Below are positions 15,252-25,555 of a stretch of DNA of 64,000 bases, piece by piece. Source of the stretch: Methanolobus sp. Lineage in GTDB: Archaea; Halobacteriota; Methanosarcinia; Methanosarcinales; Methanosarcinaceae. Made by a program: the position numbers and the translations under genes. The DNA lies in the NCBI RefSeq assembly GCF_016278385.1, contig NZ_JADQBY010000006.1, positions 62,001 to 126,000 of the forward strand, in the 5' to 3' direction. Position 1 is the first letter of the stretch, and each line of letters opens with the position of its first letter. A model generated the notes under the pieces. That model searched no databases, was not told the DNA's origin, and saw only the letters and a program-made list of their open reading frames with translations.

Positions 15252-16474
15252 TCCTCAATAACTCCTACACCAATAAGTCTCCAGCGTGAACCTACACGTC
15301 TGCTGATGGCTACAGTAGAACCGTTTTCTGCGCACACAGGTCTCTTCAATTTAACCTCTGCAATGTCCTTACGGGCACTGGTTACTACGCCCACAGTGGT
15401 GGCTGTACCAACATTCAGCATAAGTGGTTCGCTGGTCTTTATAGGGCCGATCTCTTCCTCGTCGGAGACTCCTACAACTCTTTCCAGCAGGTGAAGCTCA
15501 AGTTTGAGATCATCACGGGTAGGCGGTAATGTTCCAGGCAGGCCTGCTACTTGTCCTGTAAGGGAATCGCTTTTTGTAAGTGTCGGATCAAGAGTAGTAC
15601 CAACAGCAAGCAATCCTCCAGGGGTTGCTTCTTCAACAGTGTCCTTGCCTGCAATTATCAACGATACTTTTGTTGTAATTGGTACCCATCTGGTAGTTCC
15701 ATCGCTCTCTACTTTTCTTCCTGGCCTGATCTCAAGTTCATCTTCTGGATGGAGTACACCTTCTGTAAGTGTTCCTCCGATGACGCCGCCTGTGATTTTC
15801 TTAATAGGAGTTCCTGGTTTATTAATGTCAAAGGATCTTGCAATAAGCATGTGTGGTGGCCTATCGATCTTATATACTGGCGATGGGATCATTTCTTCTA
15901 TCGTCATGATAAGCGCATCGACATTTATGTTCTGCTGTGCTGAAATTGGAACAATAGGAGCACCTTCTGCAACTGTTCCCTTTACAAATTCTTTAATCTG
16001 ATGATAGTGTTCAATGACCTTTTCCCTGGATACAAGGTCTATTTTATTCTGCACAATGACAATGTTCTTGATGCCAATGATATTCAATGCCATCAGGTGT
16101 TCTTTTGTCTGTGGCTGCGGGCAAGTCTCGTTTGCTGCAATAACCAGTATTGCACCATCCATGATAGCTGCGCCGGATAGCATGGTAGCCATCAATGTCT
16201 CGTGGCCAGGTGCATCTACAAATGACACAGTCCTGAGTTCCTCTGATGGTTTTTCGCATCCCTCACATTTATCTGCAACAGTATAACACTGGGGTGCAGG
16301 GCAATCAGGACATTTCCTGAAAGTCGTGTCTGCGTATCCCAGTCTGATAGATATACCACGCTTCATCTCTTCACTATGTGTGTCTGTCCAGACTCCTGAC
16401 AGCGCGCTGACAAGTGTGGTTTTTCCGTGGTCGACATGGCCTACCATGCCGATATTAACACTAGGTTGACTCAA
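15248..16474 (-). CDS. eif2g: Translation initiation factor aIF2, gamma subunit
   Basis: GTPase that carries initiator Met-tRNA to the small subunit. Motifs: [10 protein letters not shown] (P-loop), [12 protein letters not shown] (switch I), DAPGHETL (G3), QNKIDL (G4). A zinc-binding [10 protein letters not shown]...CEGCEKP insert follows switch I, and two beta-barrel domains follow the G domain. I place the start at the TTG at 16474 ([12 protein letters not shown]) because GGGAGGG precedes it and family members begin there; an in-frame TTG at 16501 would add nine residues but lacks a ribosome site. A TATA-like AATATATTAAAC (about 16535-16545) sits upstream. First gene of the seven-gene operon down to eS31. 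Confidence 0.95.
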   Translation of the reverse strand: MSQPSVNIGMVGHVDHGKTTLVSALSGVWTDTHSEEMKRGISIRLGYADTTFRKCPDCPAPQCYTVADKCEGCEKPSEELRTVSFVDAPGHETLMATMLSGAAIMDGAILVIAANETCPQPQTKEHLMALNIIGIKNIVIVQNKIDLVSREKVIEHYHQIKEFVKGTVAEGAPIVPISAQQNINVDALIMTIEEMIPSPVYKIDRPPHMLIARSFDINKPGTPIKKITGGVIGGTLTEGVLHPEDELEIRPGRKVESDGTTRWVPITTKVSLIIAGKDTVEEATPGGLLAVGTTLDPTLTKSDSLTGQVAGLPGTLPPTRDDLKLELHLLERVVGVSDEEEIGPIKTSEPLMLNVGTATTVGVVTSARKDIAEVKLKRPVCAENGSTVAISRRVGSRWRLIGVGVIED

Positions 16475-16534
16475 TTTTTGATTTCCCTCCCGGTTGGGCA
16501 ATGTTCTAAAAGTGTAATAAGTTTAGTATAAGTT

Positions 16535-16546
16535 TAATATATTGTC
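16535..16546 (-). promoter_or_regulatory. TATA-like promoter of the aIF2-gamma operon
   Basis: AATATATTAAAC on the minus strand predicts transcription from about 16512, a leader of roughly 40 bases before the TTG at 16474. Confidence 0.5.
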
Positions 16547-16711
16547 TGTTAAGGTTTTGGTCTATCATTCGATTAATCATATTTAAATGATTTCGAACAA
16601 TCTGAAAATGCAAATACCAATTGGTATGGCAAACCATGCCTTATTCCTTTTATAATGTATATAACTTACTATGAAAAGCAATGCAAAAAAGTTTTAATCT
16701 CATGCATAGAT

Positions 16712-17467
16712 TCACAATATAGAGTTCAAAGCATCATTTATTATCTCGTCCCGCTGGAATATCTTCTCTATCTTTATGCCATTCTTTGTGATCTTGAAAT
16801 TAAGAGGTTCCAGTGTCAGATATGTGCATCTCATTTTAGGGATATGCATCTGGCGGATGCCTTTTCCTGTGACTGGTTCACGGTCCATGAAAAGTTCGAT
16901 GTTTCCAAAGGCTGTGTGCTGCGCAATGATATGCTTTATCGCTTTATCTTCCTGTCCTATCAAAAAGAGCGTGGTGCATTTCTTAGAAAAAAGAATGTCA
17001 TTTATAGTAAAGAACTTATCAGCAAAATCCTCTGTACTGTGATAAAGGGATAGCATGTCAAGATTATCTATTACTACGACTTCCACATCATCAGGTATGT
17101 CCTGAACGCTCTGGACACAATCTTTCTCTAGGAATCCGACTCCTGTTCCGTGTCTTGCAGCATTGTATATTTTATTTGTGCGTGTTTCAAATGATTTTGT
17201 GATGAGCAAAGTACCTTTCTCGATACAGGAATGGAAGTCTATTCCTATGCTCAGGGCCTGTTCAAGGAAACTCTCTACATTAACGTGAGTTAGCATAAGC
17301 ATGCATTTTTTCCCATCTTTGCATGACCTGTAAAGAAAATGAGTTGCAAGTATGGATTTTCCCGAGCCTGGTGGTCCACTTATCAAAATTCCCTGTTGGA
17401 GTGGGTAGCCTCCCTGTATAATTTCATCTAGTTCTCTGATTCCGGTTGGGATTCTTTCAATATGCAT
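16712..17467 (-). CDS. RecA-superfamily (KaiC/RadA-like) ATPase
   Basis: About 251 residues from MHIERIPTGIRELDEIIQGG. Walker A is SGPPGSGKSILATHFL and Walker B is VEVVVIDNLDML. Single-domain KaiC-like proteins are abundant in archaea, often with signalling or regulatory roles; no partner is visible here. A TATA box (TTTTTATATAATTA, about 17487-17500) would start RNA near 17469, making a leaderless message from the ATG at 17467; this is why I prefer it over the ATG at 17485. The C-terminal part (KITKNGIKIEKIF) is typical of short KaiC-like proteins. Confidence 0.8.
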   Translation of the reverse strand: MHIERIPTGIRELDEIIQGGYPLQQGILISGPPGSGKSILATHFLYRSCKDGKKCMLMLTHVNVESFLEQALSIGIDFHSCIEKGTLLITKSFETRTNKIYNAARHGTGVGFLEKDCVQSVQDIPDDVEVVVIDNLDMLSLYHSTEDFADKFFTINDILFSKKCTTLFLIGQEDKAIKHIIAQHTAFGNIELFMDREPVTGKGIRQMHIPKMRCTYLTLEPLNFKITKNGIKIEKIFQRDEIINDALNSIL

Positions 17468-17554
17468 TCTCACTATATTATGCATGTAATTATATAAAAA
17501 AACTATTATTAAGAGGATAAAAACAACGCGGGTGCAAAAAACATGATGATGTGA

Positions 17555-17577
17555 GTCTGAACGTTATGTTCAGACTT
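17555..17577 (-). terminator. Perfect 9-bp hairpin after purP
   Basis: AGTCTGAAC (17555-17563) and GTTCAGACT (17569-17577) pair perfectly around a five-base loop, 18 bases beyond the purP stop. A short T run (GTTTTTTG) follows some way downstream on the minus strand. Probable terminator; the site could also stabilise the 3' end. Confidence 0.55.
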
Positions 17578-17594
17578 CGCAAGGCCACTTCTTT

Positions 17595-18752
17595 TTATGT
17601 AATGATTTTATCAAGCTGATCGGTTTCAATTGCCCTTCTAATCTCAAAGGCAACACGACGACCTGTGCTCATTGGCTTTCTCCATATAGTATTACCGTAT
17701 GGATGACCAACTGACATATGCACATTTGTTCCGCCACCGACACGTGGTGCTACATCATATATGTAAAAGTTAAGGTCCTTGTCAACACATGTCTGCAGGC
17801 AGAACGGACCAATGACACCAGGGTCATAGTGTTTCTCTGCAGCCTTGATGTATTTCTCGGAAAGCTCGAATACTTTCTCAAGGAGTGATTCTCTGAGTGT
17901 GGCTGAGTTGTGACCGCATACGGTGTATTCTGGTGTGAGCTGGTGTTCTGCAAGTGTCATCTGCTGTGGTGCAGGCAGACGTACATGTCCATCAAGACTT
18001 GTCTCAAAGCGCCAGTCGATACCAAGGATCTCAAGTTTGTTCATCTCTGTTTCAACAGGTGAGTAAAACATATCGAAATTGAACACCGGACCGATGACAT
18101 AGCGCTCTATCCTTGCGTTGTCAAGTGCATCCTGTGTGATAACGCCCTGTTTCAACAGAGACTGGGCCTTCTGCTGGTATTCCTCATAGGTTCCTGCTGT
18201 GAAGAAACCCCTTTCCAGTTTCTTAACTGCGTGAGGGAGCTTTACCATCACAAGTTCCTCGATGTCCTGCGGGTCAGCAATCCTTTCAGGGAATGGCAAT
18301 CCTGCCTTCTCAAGGAGCCAGTAGTAGTCCTGGTCTATACCTCTCTCTTCACTGCGTAGCATATTCCTGCTTCCTACAAGCGGTACCTTGAAATCGTTCT
18401 CCACTTCATCGATTCCACAGTAGGATGTGAATGAGCGGTTAGGGATGAAAAGGACATTCTCTTCGACCAGCTTCTTCTGGACTTCCTGTGAGGTTGTCTG
18501 GCTGAACTTGTCCAGTATTATGTGCTCGTCCACGATACCACGGACGATCTTACCATTGCTGTCTCTCTGTGACTTGAAATAATCCGTATAGGTCTTCTCA
18601 CGTCCCTGCTGGCATACAGCAAATGTCCTGAAGTCCTCTTCAATTGCACCGTCAAAGACATCCAGTGCTGAATGTGAGGCAACAGCACCGATTTTGACTT
18701 TATCTAAATCGTAATCTTCAATGATCTCTGTGATCTCTTTTCTATCTATCAT
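17595..18752 (-). CDS. purP: FAICAR synthetase PurP (formate- and ATP-dependent)
   Basis: About 385 residues from MIDRKEITEIIEDYD. PurP uses ATP and formate to make FAICAR from AICAR, the archaeal form of the ninth purine step. Landmarks: GAVASHSALDVFDGA near the N-terminus, VGSRNMLRSEERGIDQDYYWL, the ATP-grasp core with KLPHAVKKLERGFFTA, and DVAPRVGGGTNVHM near the end. I choose the ATG at 18752 because GAGGGCAAATA places a ribosome site at the right distance; an ATG at 18779 would add nine residues without one. Confidence 0.92.
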   Translation of the reverse strand: MIDRKEITEIIEDYDLDKVKIGAVASHSALDVFDGAIEEDFRTFAVCQQGREKTYTDYFKSQRDSNGKIVRGIVDEHIILDKFSQTTSQEVQKKLVEENVLFIPNRSFTSYCGIDEVENDFKVPLVGSRNMLRSEERGIDQDYYWLLEKAGLPFPERIADPQDIEELVMVKLPHAVKKLERGFFTAGTYEEYQQKAQSLLKQGVITQDALDNARIERYVIGPVFNFDMFYSPVETEMNKLEILGIDWRFETSLDGHVRLPAPQQMTLAEHQLTPEYTVCGHNSATLRESLLEKVFELSEKYIKAAEKHYDPGVIGPFCLQTCVDKDLNFYIYDVAPRVGGGTNVHMSVGHPYGNTIWRKPMSTGRRVAFEIRRAIETDQLDKIIT

Positions 18753-18830
18753 TATTTGCCCTCGGTTTTTTCCAGACATTGTATTTACTATTAATAAACC
18801 TGTTTACGCCAGAATGATTTATTTGATATT

Positions 18831-19436
18831 TTAAACGCTGGCAACCAGATAAATTACCACAGGTGTTATGAACGTCTCAATTACAGCTGCAAGAAATATC
18901 AGTGGGAATAACCAGTGCAAGTAGAACTTAATCCCCTGAATAATCTCTTCTTTAAGGCTCACAGGTTCCAAGCGGATTGCCTGAAGTGCTACATAACCTA
19001 TCTTCATCCCGATAGCAGATGATATTATCAGCATGGGGATCTCAATTATCCCATGGGGTGTCAGGCCTGCTAGTACAAACAATGCTCCGTTCTCAACTGT
19101 CTGGTAATGTGCAAAGATGCCTATAACAAAACCGTTAATGATTAAAAATCCAAATGGGATAATGCCCAAAGCAAAACCCAGCAATATTGAGAAAAACATT
19201 TTAACGGCATTGTTCACAAAGATTAGCAGCATTATTTCAAAGGCCGAAAGCTCCTGAAGCATTTTTGCAAGTTCTTCCAGTCCTGCCAGTGAATTCAAGG
19301 CATACGAAGGGTCCAGGGAATAATAGATGTAGCCTGCAATAGTTGACAATATAAAAAGTGCGAGACTTAAACCTACAAAAGGTTTCAGCTCTTTCAGGTA
19401 TGTTGTGAATTTCTCTCTTGTATTTTCGTCGTGCAT
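18831..19436 (-). CDS. SpoIIM-like (DUF95) membrane protein
   Basis: 201 residues with five or so membrane helices. The motifs FVNNAVKMFFSILLGFALGI and GLTPHGIIEIPMLIISSAIG are diagnostic of the stage II sporulation M family, which in archaea has no link to sporulation and no known function. It starts just after the DUF63 stop, so the two membrane-protein genes form an operon. Confidence 0.85.
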   Translation of the reverse strand: MHDENTREKFTTYLKELKPFVGLSLALFILSTIAGYIYYSLDPSYALNSLAGLEELAKMLQELSAFEIMLLIFVNNAVKMFFSILLGFALGIIPFGFLIINGFVIGIFAHYQTVENGALFVLAGLTPHGIIEIPMLIISSAIGMKIGYVALQAIRLEPVSLKEEIIQGIKFYLHWLFPLIFLAAVIETFITPVVIYLVASV

Positions 19437-19439
19437 GAC

Positions 19440-20288
19440 TTAGACCCCGAATGCCATCCTGATGGTGTTCCTGCATGCGGGTGATAATCCAAGAACTATA
19501 ATCACAAGCTTAAGGAAGGTCTTTAATGTCTGTGATTCCTCATCCTCATCAAAATGATTGTCCAGTATATATAATACCGGAATGAATATAGATAGTTTTA
19601 ACGGATACATCACAAATGCAGTACCTGTAAGATTAATGAGATATGCAGGAACCACATGTTTTTCATAATATCCTAAAAAATCAATTCCTGCAATTGTGGA
19701 TGAAGCATCCATAAGATGCACCCAGAGAATTGCCATATTGATTTTGCTCTTGAGCAGGTCAAAACCTACGCGGTCAAATACGAATCTTGTCAGGAGAACG
19801 ATTATGCCTGCTGCACCGATGACAAATACAGGTAACCATGGTAGGACCATGTCCTCAAGGTGGAACAGGATCATAAGGTTTACAGCAAACCATGCAAATC
19901 CAAAACCTGCGAAGACCTTCATATAATTTCCTCTTCCCTTCAATTTAACAAGCCATTTTGAAAGTATAAGGAAGAACACAGTTATTGCGAAAACCACAAA
20001 ATAGATGTTCGGGGTTATGAAAATATAACTTGCAGGGGATGTGAGTACTCCTGTATCCTCTATAACCCTCAGGGACGAACCAGCAAGGACAAAGGGAACA
20101 ATTGATGTTGTAAGCCTGTCATCTATCTCAATATCCAGCTTTTTAAGTAGCTTGACCACACCGAATATACATATTCCCAGTATTATTGCCCACGTAATAG
20201 TATTGACGATATTGTATCCACTATCGTGCAGAATAGGGTCTATGTAATAATTATTAATGAATTGGGTAAGTTTATCTATCAATGACAT
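19440..20288 (-). CDS. DUF63 family membrane protein
   Basis: About 282 residues from MSLIDKLTQFINNYYIDP, with seven to eight hydrophobic helices and the conserved LAGSSLRVIEDTG segment and VHLMDASSTIAGIDFLGY block of archaeal DUF63 proteins. Function unknown. No ribosome site is visible; an AT-rich promoter (TATTCCTATATTACG) lies about 25 bases upstream of the ATG, so the message may be leaderless. A GTG at 20297 is an alternative start. Confidence 0.85.
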   Translation of the reverse strand: MSLIDKLTQFINNYYIDPILHDSGYNIVNTITWAIILGICIFGVVKLLKKLDIEIDDRLTTSIVPFVLAGSSLRVIEDTGVLTSPASYIFITPNIYFVVFAITVFFLILSKWLVKLKGRGNYMKVFAGFGFAWFAVNLMILFHLEDMVLPWLPVFVIGAAGIIVLLTRFVFDRVGFDLLKSKINMAILWVHLMDASSTIAGIDFLGYYEKHVVPAYLINLTGTAFVMYPLKLSIFIPVLYILDNHFDEDEESQTLKTFLKLVIIVLGLSPACRNTIRMAFGV

Positions 20289-20420
20289 TATAATCACAGC
20301 AGTAACGTAATATAGGAATATCCTAATACAACTAACACTTAATAGATTTATGTATGGGAAATGCGGACTTCATGGAGGAATTTTCCCTGTTAAATGCCTG
20401 TTTTACTCACAGGCTGTACA

Positions 20421-20430
20421 TTTATATATA
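20421..20430 (+). promoter_or_regulatory. TATA box upstream of egsA
   Basis: TTTATATATA predicts transcription from about 20452, between the divergent DUF63 and egsA genes. Confidence 0.55.
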
Positions 20431-20497
20431 ATTTAATCAGATGTTAATAGGAATCGAATTCAATTCGGTTATGAAATAACATTTAATAATTCATTTT

Positions 20498-21577
20498 TTG
20501 GCAGGTATTGAAGTGATCCCGACAAAAGGCAAAAAAAAGTGGATGCAGTTACCAAGGGATGTTGTTGTGGGTCCTGATGTAATCTATGATGTGAAGGATG
20601 TCTGTGATGACCTTAAACTCATGGAAGGTGCTTTTATTGTCACGGGACAGAATACTAAAAAGATAGCAGGAGATGTGGTATTTGACCTGCTGGATGAATG
20701 CAGGTACAATCCGGGCATAATTATCTCAAACAAAGCATCTATGGGAGAGGTCCAAAAAGTAGTATCTGCAGCCAAAGACTCAAATTCAAAGTATCTTATG
20801 GGTGTCGGGAGTGGAAAGTCCATAGATGTGGCAAAACTTGCAGCCACACAGCTCGATCTTCCGTTCATAAGTGTTCCCACGGCTGCTTCACATGATGGTA
20901 TTGTGTCTTCCAGAGCTTCAATACATGATAAGGGGAAGAAGACTTCCATTGAGGTGAATGCTCCCATGGCTGTAATAGCTGACACTAATATCATATCCAG
21001 TGCGCCTTATCGCCTGCTTGCTGCAGGATGCGGGGATATTATCTCAAACTATACTGCAGTCTTGGATTGGGAACTTGCTCACAGGTTAAGGGATGAGCCT
21101 TTCAGTGAGTATGCAGCGGCTCTTTCCAGGATGACTGCCAAGATTTTGATGGATTCCCCGGAAGATATCAAGCCTGAACTTGAAAGTTCTGTGAGGATAG
21201 TTGTGAAGGCTCTGGTTTCAAGTGGTGTTGCCATGAGCATAGCAGGTTCGTCAAGACCGGCTTCCGGTTCAGAGCATATGTTCAGTCATGCCCTGGATAT
21301 GGTTGCACCAAAAGCAGCTCTGCATGGTGAGCAGTGTGGTGTGGGGACTATAATGATGATGTACCTTCATGGTGGCGACTGGAAGAAAATTAAAGAATGC
21401 CTGGACATTATCGGTGCCCCAACAACAGCAAAAGAACTTGGAATTGAAGATAAGTATATATTAGAGGCGCTTCTTGTTGCACATAAGATACGTCCGGAGA
21501 GATATACTGTACTTGGGGCGGGCCTGACTCCAGAGGCTGCGGAGAAGGTCGCACGTTTAACAAAAGTAATTTCATAA
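20498..21577 (+). CDS. egsA: sn-Glycerol-1-phosphate dehydrogenase
   Basis: NAD(P)-dependent enzyme that reduces dihydroxyacetone phosphate to sn-glycerol-1-phosphate, the backbone of archaeal lipids. 359 residues from a TTG, or 354 from the GTG at 20513. Motifs: [15 protein letters not shown] (nucleotide site), [16 protein letters not shown], and the metal ligands in [19 protein letters not shown] and HGEQCGVG. The GTG has a better placed ribosome-site-like GCAGGT, so it may be the true start. The next gene begins 40 bases on. Confidence 0.93.
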   Translation: MAGIEVIPTKGKKKWMQLPRDVVVGPDVIYDVKDVCDDLKLMEGAFIVTGQNTKKIAGDVVFDLLDECRYNPGIIISNKASMGEVQKVVSAAKDSNSKYLMGVGSGKSIDVAKLAATQLDLPFISVPTAASHDGIVSSRASIHDKGKKTSIEVNAPMAVIADTNIISSAPYRLLAAGCGDIISNYTAVLDWELAHRLRDEPFSEYAAALSRMTAKILMDSPEDIKPELESSVRIVVKALVSSGVAMSIAGSSRPASGSEHMFSHALDMVAPKAALHGEQCGVGTIMMMYLHGGDWKKIKECLDIIGAPTTAKELGIEDKYILEALLVAHKIRPERYTVLGAGLTPEAAEKVARLTKVIS

Positions 21578-21617
21578 TTCCACACTATCCATATTTGGTA
21601 AATCAAGGTGACTATAT

Positions 21618-22064
21618 ATGACAGATAATAATACTATTACACTTATCGGCTCAAGACTTGCAAAAGAAGGCGAGGATTTCATATTCGTGGGTGAATCCCG
21701 TGAGTGTGTAAAATGCAAGCTAAGGCGGACATGCATGAATCTTGATCCTGGCCGTAAGTATCGTGTTGTAAAACTCAGGGGGGATACTGTCCACGACTGC
21801 TTCGTTCATGAAGGTGGAGTACTGACAGTTGAGGTGGAAAACTCTCCAATAGTTGCGGCAATCGATTCACGAAAGGCAGTAGAAGGATCAAAAATAAGCT
21901 ATGAGCTTCCTAAATGTAAGGAGTTCGATGATAGTGTATATGATATCCTCTATCCTGAATGCCTTAAGGAAGGGGACAAATGTACAGTTGTAAAGGTACT
22001 TGGTCCGATGGATGAAACCATGGTGCCTGGATGTTCTTTAAAAAAGGTGGAGCTAAAACTATAG
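21618..22064 (+). CDS. UPF0179 protein, cysteine-rich, function unknown
   Basis: 148 residues. Conserved landmarks are TLIGSRLAKEGEDFIF, a cysteine cluster (ECVKCKLRRTCMNLDPG) and later cysteines (HDCFVHEGG, LPKCKEF, YPECLKEGD, PGCSLKKVEL). The pattern suggests an iron-sulfur cluster or zinc. The family is confined to archaea and uncharacterised as far as I know. GGTGA lies six bases before the ATG. It follows egsA in the same direction. Confidence 0.8.
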   Translation: MTDNNTITLIGSRLAKEGEDFIFVGESRECVKCKLRRTCMNLDPGRKYRVVKLRGDTVHDCFVHEGGVLTVEVENSPIVAAIDSRKAVEGSKISYELPKCKEFDDSVYDILYPECLKEGDKCTVVKVLGPMDETMVPGCSLKKVELKL

Positions 22065-22150
22065 TTTCGTTGCGAATATCTTTTATATAAAAAAGCAATT
22101 CGTAGGAATAAATAAAAAATAAGATTTATCAATATTATAGAGGTAATTAA

Positions 22151-22777
22151 ATGTCAGGGAAGGCAGGTGGTGTATTACATCATGATTTTTATACAGCAGA
22201 ACGCTGGAACAACTGGATCAAACAGGTAAAGGACAGTGACTTCAAGTTTGAAGAATCTGATGAACCAGATGGAAAGGAAGGAGCGATATTTGTAAACATG
22301 GAGGATGACATAATTCTCGCATGTTTAAAGATAATCGCGAAATATGAAAAAGAGCAGATCTCCCAGGACTCTGCATTGGAATATCTTGTACTGATCAGGG
22401 ATATTGCACTTGCAGAGATAGATTCGATCTCAGAGGATGCAGATATGATGATTGATTCTCTTCAGGCATCTCTCATGGGTGGTTTTGCAGCATGTGAAGC
22501 TTACGTGAGTGGCGACTATGATAGCAGTGTTGATATCGGGGATCTTGTGAAGGTTGCTCTTGAAGCAGAATCCTCTGATGATATTGCGATAGCTCTTGGC
22601 ACAGTTGCAGAAATAGGTGCCCTTGTAATTAGTGGTAAAGAGTTATCTGAAAAAGTAATGGAAGAAGTTCCTTATGGCCTGGTTGCAGAATGGCTTGATG
22701 GCATTGATTCAATTTCCGCTGCAATGGTAGGTTCTGACAGTTACAAAGACGATGAAGCAGATGATGGAAAGAACTAG
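22151..22777 (+). CDS. DUF2150 family acidic protein
   Basis: 208 residues, mostly helical and strongly acidic, no membrane segment. Landmarks are FYTAERWNNWIKQV, VNMEDDIILACLKI and MGGFAACEAYVSG. I place it in DUF2150, a methanogen and haloarchaeal family of unknown function (recognition from memory). Good ribosome site GAGGT before the ATG. The acidic tail DDEADDGKN is probably disordered. Confidence 0.65.
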   Translation: MSGKAGGVLHHDFYTAERWNNWIKQVKDSDFKFEESDEPDGKEGAIFVNMEDDIILACLKIIAKYEKEQISQDSALEYLVLIRDIALAEIDSISEDADMMIDSLQASLMGGFAACEAYVSGDYDSSVDIGDLVKVALEAESSDDIAIALGTVAEIGALVISGKELSEKVMEEVPYGLVAEWLDGIDSISAAMVGSDSYKDDEADDGKN

Positions 22778-22854
22778 GTTTTTCCTATTCTTTCTTTTTC
22801 ATTCTGATTTTTAACTTATTCCTTCTCTTTTGAATTCAATATTAAACAGGTATT

Positions 22855-24234
22855 ATGTTAGATCATACCAATATTGCAGTTCTTGACCTGACTCATGCAG
22901 GCATTATTATTGCTGAGAAATTCGCAAGTCTTGGTTTTAATGTAACTGCAATAGACGTCTACAAAACAGTGGATGAGGATATTCTCTCAGGACTTTTGTC
23001 CGAATATGGCATTATTTCTTCAAAATACCCGCTACCAGTGGATGAATTTGATATGGTGGTAAGCCCGGCACATCTGGACCCCGTTTATCCAATGCTTGTT
23101 GCTGCAAGGGAACAAAATATTGAGATAATGACCCATCACCGGGCTGTAGGATTCATATTATCCATAATCGGTTCCTTCGATAATGCCACAGTTATTGAGG
23201 TCACAGGGTCAAAAGCCAAGACCAGTTCTGCATCCTTGCTTGCTGAAATGCTTTCTATGGAGAAGAAAGTAGTACTTCACACTTCCAGGGGTCTGGAGTT
23301 GTGGGAAATGGGCTACTCAACAATACTCCAACTGGGGTTAAGTATCGCTCCGGGAAGTATACTACTTGCAACTGACAGGTTGAATGAGCTTGGTATTGTC
23401 GCAGATTACTATATTTTTGAGGTTTCAATCGGTCTGACTGGATTTGCTGACATAGGCCTTATCACTACATTGGAACCAGATTATCTGATCGCAGCTTCAA
23501 GTTCAAAAGCCAGTGATTCAAAGATGAGTGTACTTTCCGATGGTGGATCCGAGGAGGTCTTCTTCTTGAATTCCAGGGACAGAAAGGCATTGGATAAAGC
23601 AGGGGACAATAACAGAAAATATTTCACATTCAGTGATTCAGAAGAAGTGGAAGCTGACCTGCAGGTTCATTTTGATAATGGCAATATAGTTATAAAATAC
23701 AGGTATGGACAAGGAGATGGGTATTTTATCTCATCCCTGTCACCTAATTACAATTATAGTTCATATGCGACTGCCTTCGCTGCTTCAGCTTCCGTAGCTA
23801 TCCGAATGCATGTGTCTATGGAAAATATATTATCTGTTGTTGCTTCTTTTGAAGGTCTGCAGGGAAGAATGCAGGAGAAAGAGTTATCCGGCAGGAAACT
23901 CATTGATAATTCCAATTCCGGTATGGATATACGTTCAGCGGAAAAAGCACTTGATTATGCTCTGCGTAAGCTTGCTATTTCAGGTAGTGTTATTATGGTA
24001 CTTGGTGAGGAAGCTGCCCAGGTTTGTGAAGGTCTACCTCCTGATAATGTTTCAGAGTTTGTTAGCAGGCGTGGTATGGATATCGGACAATTGATACTTG
24101 TGGGTGAAAGAATGCAGGGCATAGATGGGGAGAATGTTGTGTATGCTCTAGGACTTGAAGAAGGACTAAGTATGGCACTTGAATCCTCTTCTAAGAGCGA
24201 TATCATACTGTCGTGTGTCAAATGTTTCAGGTGA
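22855..24234 (+). CDS. cfbE: Coenzyme F430 synthase (MurF-like ligase)
   Basis: 459 residues. CfbE uses ATP to close the last carbocyclic ring, turning 15,17(3)-seco-F430-17(3)-acid into F430. The Mur-ligase fold shows a modified P-loop VTGSKAKTSSASLLAE (about 116-131), with Lys-Thr kept but the usual GTNGKT altered, a PDYLIAASSSKASDSKMSVL segment, and the C-terminal domain with GRKLIDNSNSGMDIRSAEKA. The other three F430 genes follow after 184 bp with their own promoter. Confidence 0.9.
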   Translation: MLDHTNIAVLDLTHAGIIIAEKFASLGFNVTAIDVYKTVDEDILSGLLSEYGIISSKYPLPVDEFDMVVSPAHLDPVYPMLVAAREQNIEIMTHHRAVGFILSIIGSFDNATVIEVTGSKAKTSSASLLAEMLSMEKKVVLHTSRGLELWEMGYSTILQLGLSIAPGSILLATDRLNELGIVADYYIFEVSIGLTGFADIGLITTLEPDYLIAASSSKASDSKMSVLSDGGSEEVFFLNSRDRKALDKAGDNNRKYFTFSDSEEVEADLQVHFDNGNIVIKYRYGQGDGYFISSLSPNYNYSSYATAFAASASVAIRMHVSMENILSVVASFEGLQGRMQEKELSGRKLIDNSNSGMDIRSAEKALDYALRKLAISGSVIMVLGEEAAQVCEGLPPDNVSEFVSRRGMDIGQLILVGERMQGIDGENVVYALGLEEGLSMALESSSKSDIILSCVKCFR

Positions 24235-24374
24235 GGTTAGCCTCTTTATCTTTTATGTTGTCTGACTTTTATTCTTTGTTTTTTTATTATGATTAGTGCT
24301 TTTATACAATAAAGAACTAGATAGTGCAGAAAAACAGTGATACTTTAAGTATACTATTTATTACTAAATTTAAC

Positions 24375-24385
24375 AAATATAATAT
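24375..24385 (+). promoter_or_regulatory. TATA-like promoter of cfbDCB
   Basis: AAATATAATAT upstream of cfbD predicts transcription from about 24405, a short leader of roughly 15 bases. It suggests that cfbDCB can be transcribed separately from cfbE. Confidence 0.45.
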
Positions 24386-24418
24386 TGCATAACTCCTGAA
24401 TTAATAAAAGGGATAGAT

Positions 24419-25555
24419 ATGGCAGAAAAAGATATCTCAATAATACACCCGCGGCCAAGTTCTATCGTGGCTGCATTATACACATTACGTGACCTGAATG
24501 TTGATGTTGCTATACTTCACGGTCCGCCAGGTTGCTCATTCAAACATGCAAGGCTCCTTGAAGAGGACGGCATACATGTTGTGACCACTGCTCTTGATGA
24601 GAATGGCTTTGTCTTTGGAGGACGTGATGAGCTCTCATCTTTGCTTGCAAAAGTAAATGAGATGTTCAATCCTAAACTCATTGGTGTGGTGGGTACGTGT
24701 GCCAGTATGATCATTGGTGAGGAACTTCGTGAGCCTATACAGGATGCGAACCTGGATGTACCTGTTATAGAGGTGGAAGTCCATGCCGGATACCCAAACA
24801 ATACCAAAGGTGTATTGATAGCTCTGGAATCTGCATGTGAAGCAGGTGTCATTGATGTAGGGGAACTTGAAAGGCAGAAGATCCTTCTTGAGGAAGCAAC
24901 CAATGTTGAGAAGCGCCATGGTGCAGCAAGTAAGGAATACCTTGTCCCTTCACGTGGAGACCTGAAATACAAGGTAGCTGAAAAAATTATCAGTTACCTG
25001 AAAGAAGGCAAACGCTGTCTTACTATTATGAATGCCAAGAAGGAAACTGGTTACATGTTTGCCGATATTACTGTTGCAATCAATGAGGTGGCTGTACAAC
25101 TTGGTGTCGAAGGGAATGTTATCAATATGGCAAATGTGGATGATACTCTTGGTCTTCCACGTGTTCGTCATCATGCGACATGCATCATGAACGATTTCAA
25201 TGAGAAAGGAATCATCATCCATGAGAATATAGGTGGTATGGATGAGTATCCTATTACAGGTGACAGGGTTAGTGAACTGATAGCTGAAAAATACAGTGAC
25301 TTTGATTTTGCCGTTATCACCGGTGTACCTCATGCAATACCCATGGACAACCTTCAGGGAATGGAGGTAATTTCAGTTACCAATGGTCCAAGACAGGTAT
25401 TCCCGCTAAAGGATATGGGACATGCGAACGTTATTGTGGAGATAGACCTGCATCCCAAGACACTTGGTGTGAATCACATTGTTGAATCCGAATTCGGGGC
25501 AACGATGCGTGAAGTTGCAAAGGACATGCTGAATGGAGAACAGGAGGCTGCTTGA
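24419..25555 (+). CDS. cfbD: Ni-sirohydrochlorin a,c-diamide reductive cyclase, NifD-like subunit
   Basis: 378 residues, about the size of other CfbD proteins and shorter than NifD. With CfbC it performs a six-electron reduction and lactam ring closure on Ni-sirohydrochlorin a,c-diamide. Cysteines likely to hold the [4Fe-4S] cluster lie in [13 protein letters not shown] and [13 protein letters not shown]; a third conserved one is in [10 protein letters not shown]. The stop overlaps the cfbC start by one base. Confidence 0.94.
   Translation: MAEKDISIIHPRPSSIVAALYTLRDLNVDVAILHGPPGCSFKHARLLEEDGIHVVTTALDENGFVFGGRDELSSLLAKVNEMFNPKLIGVVGTCASMIIGEELREPIQDANLDVPVIEVEVHAGYPNNTKGVLIALESACEAGVIDVGELERQKILLEEATNVEKRHGAASKEYLVPSRGDLKYKVAEKIISYLKEGKRCLTIMNAKKETGYMFADITVAINEVAVQLGVEGNVINMANVDDTLGLPRVRHHATCIMNDFNEKGIIIHENIGGMDEYPITGDRVSELIAEKYSDFDFAVITGVPHAIPMDNLQGMEVISVTNGPRQVFPLKDMGHANVIVEIDLHPKTLGVNHIVESEFGATMREVAKDMLNGEQEAA

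Noticed and set aside
18831-19436. A sporulation gene
   Set aside because: SpoIIM-like proteins are widespread in non-sporulating archaea; the name is historical.
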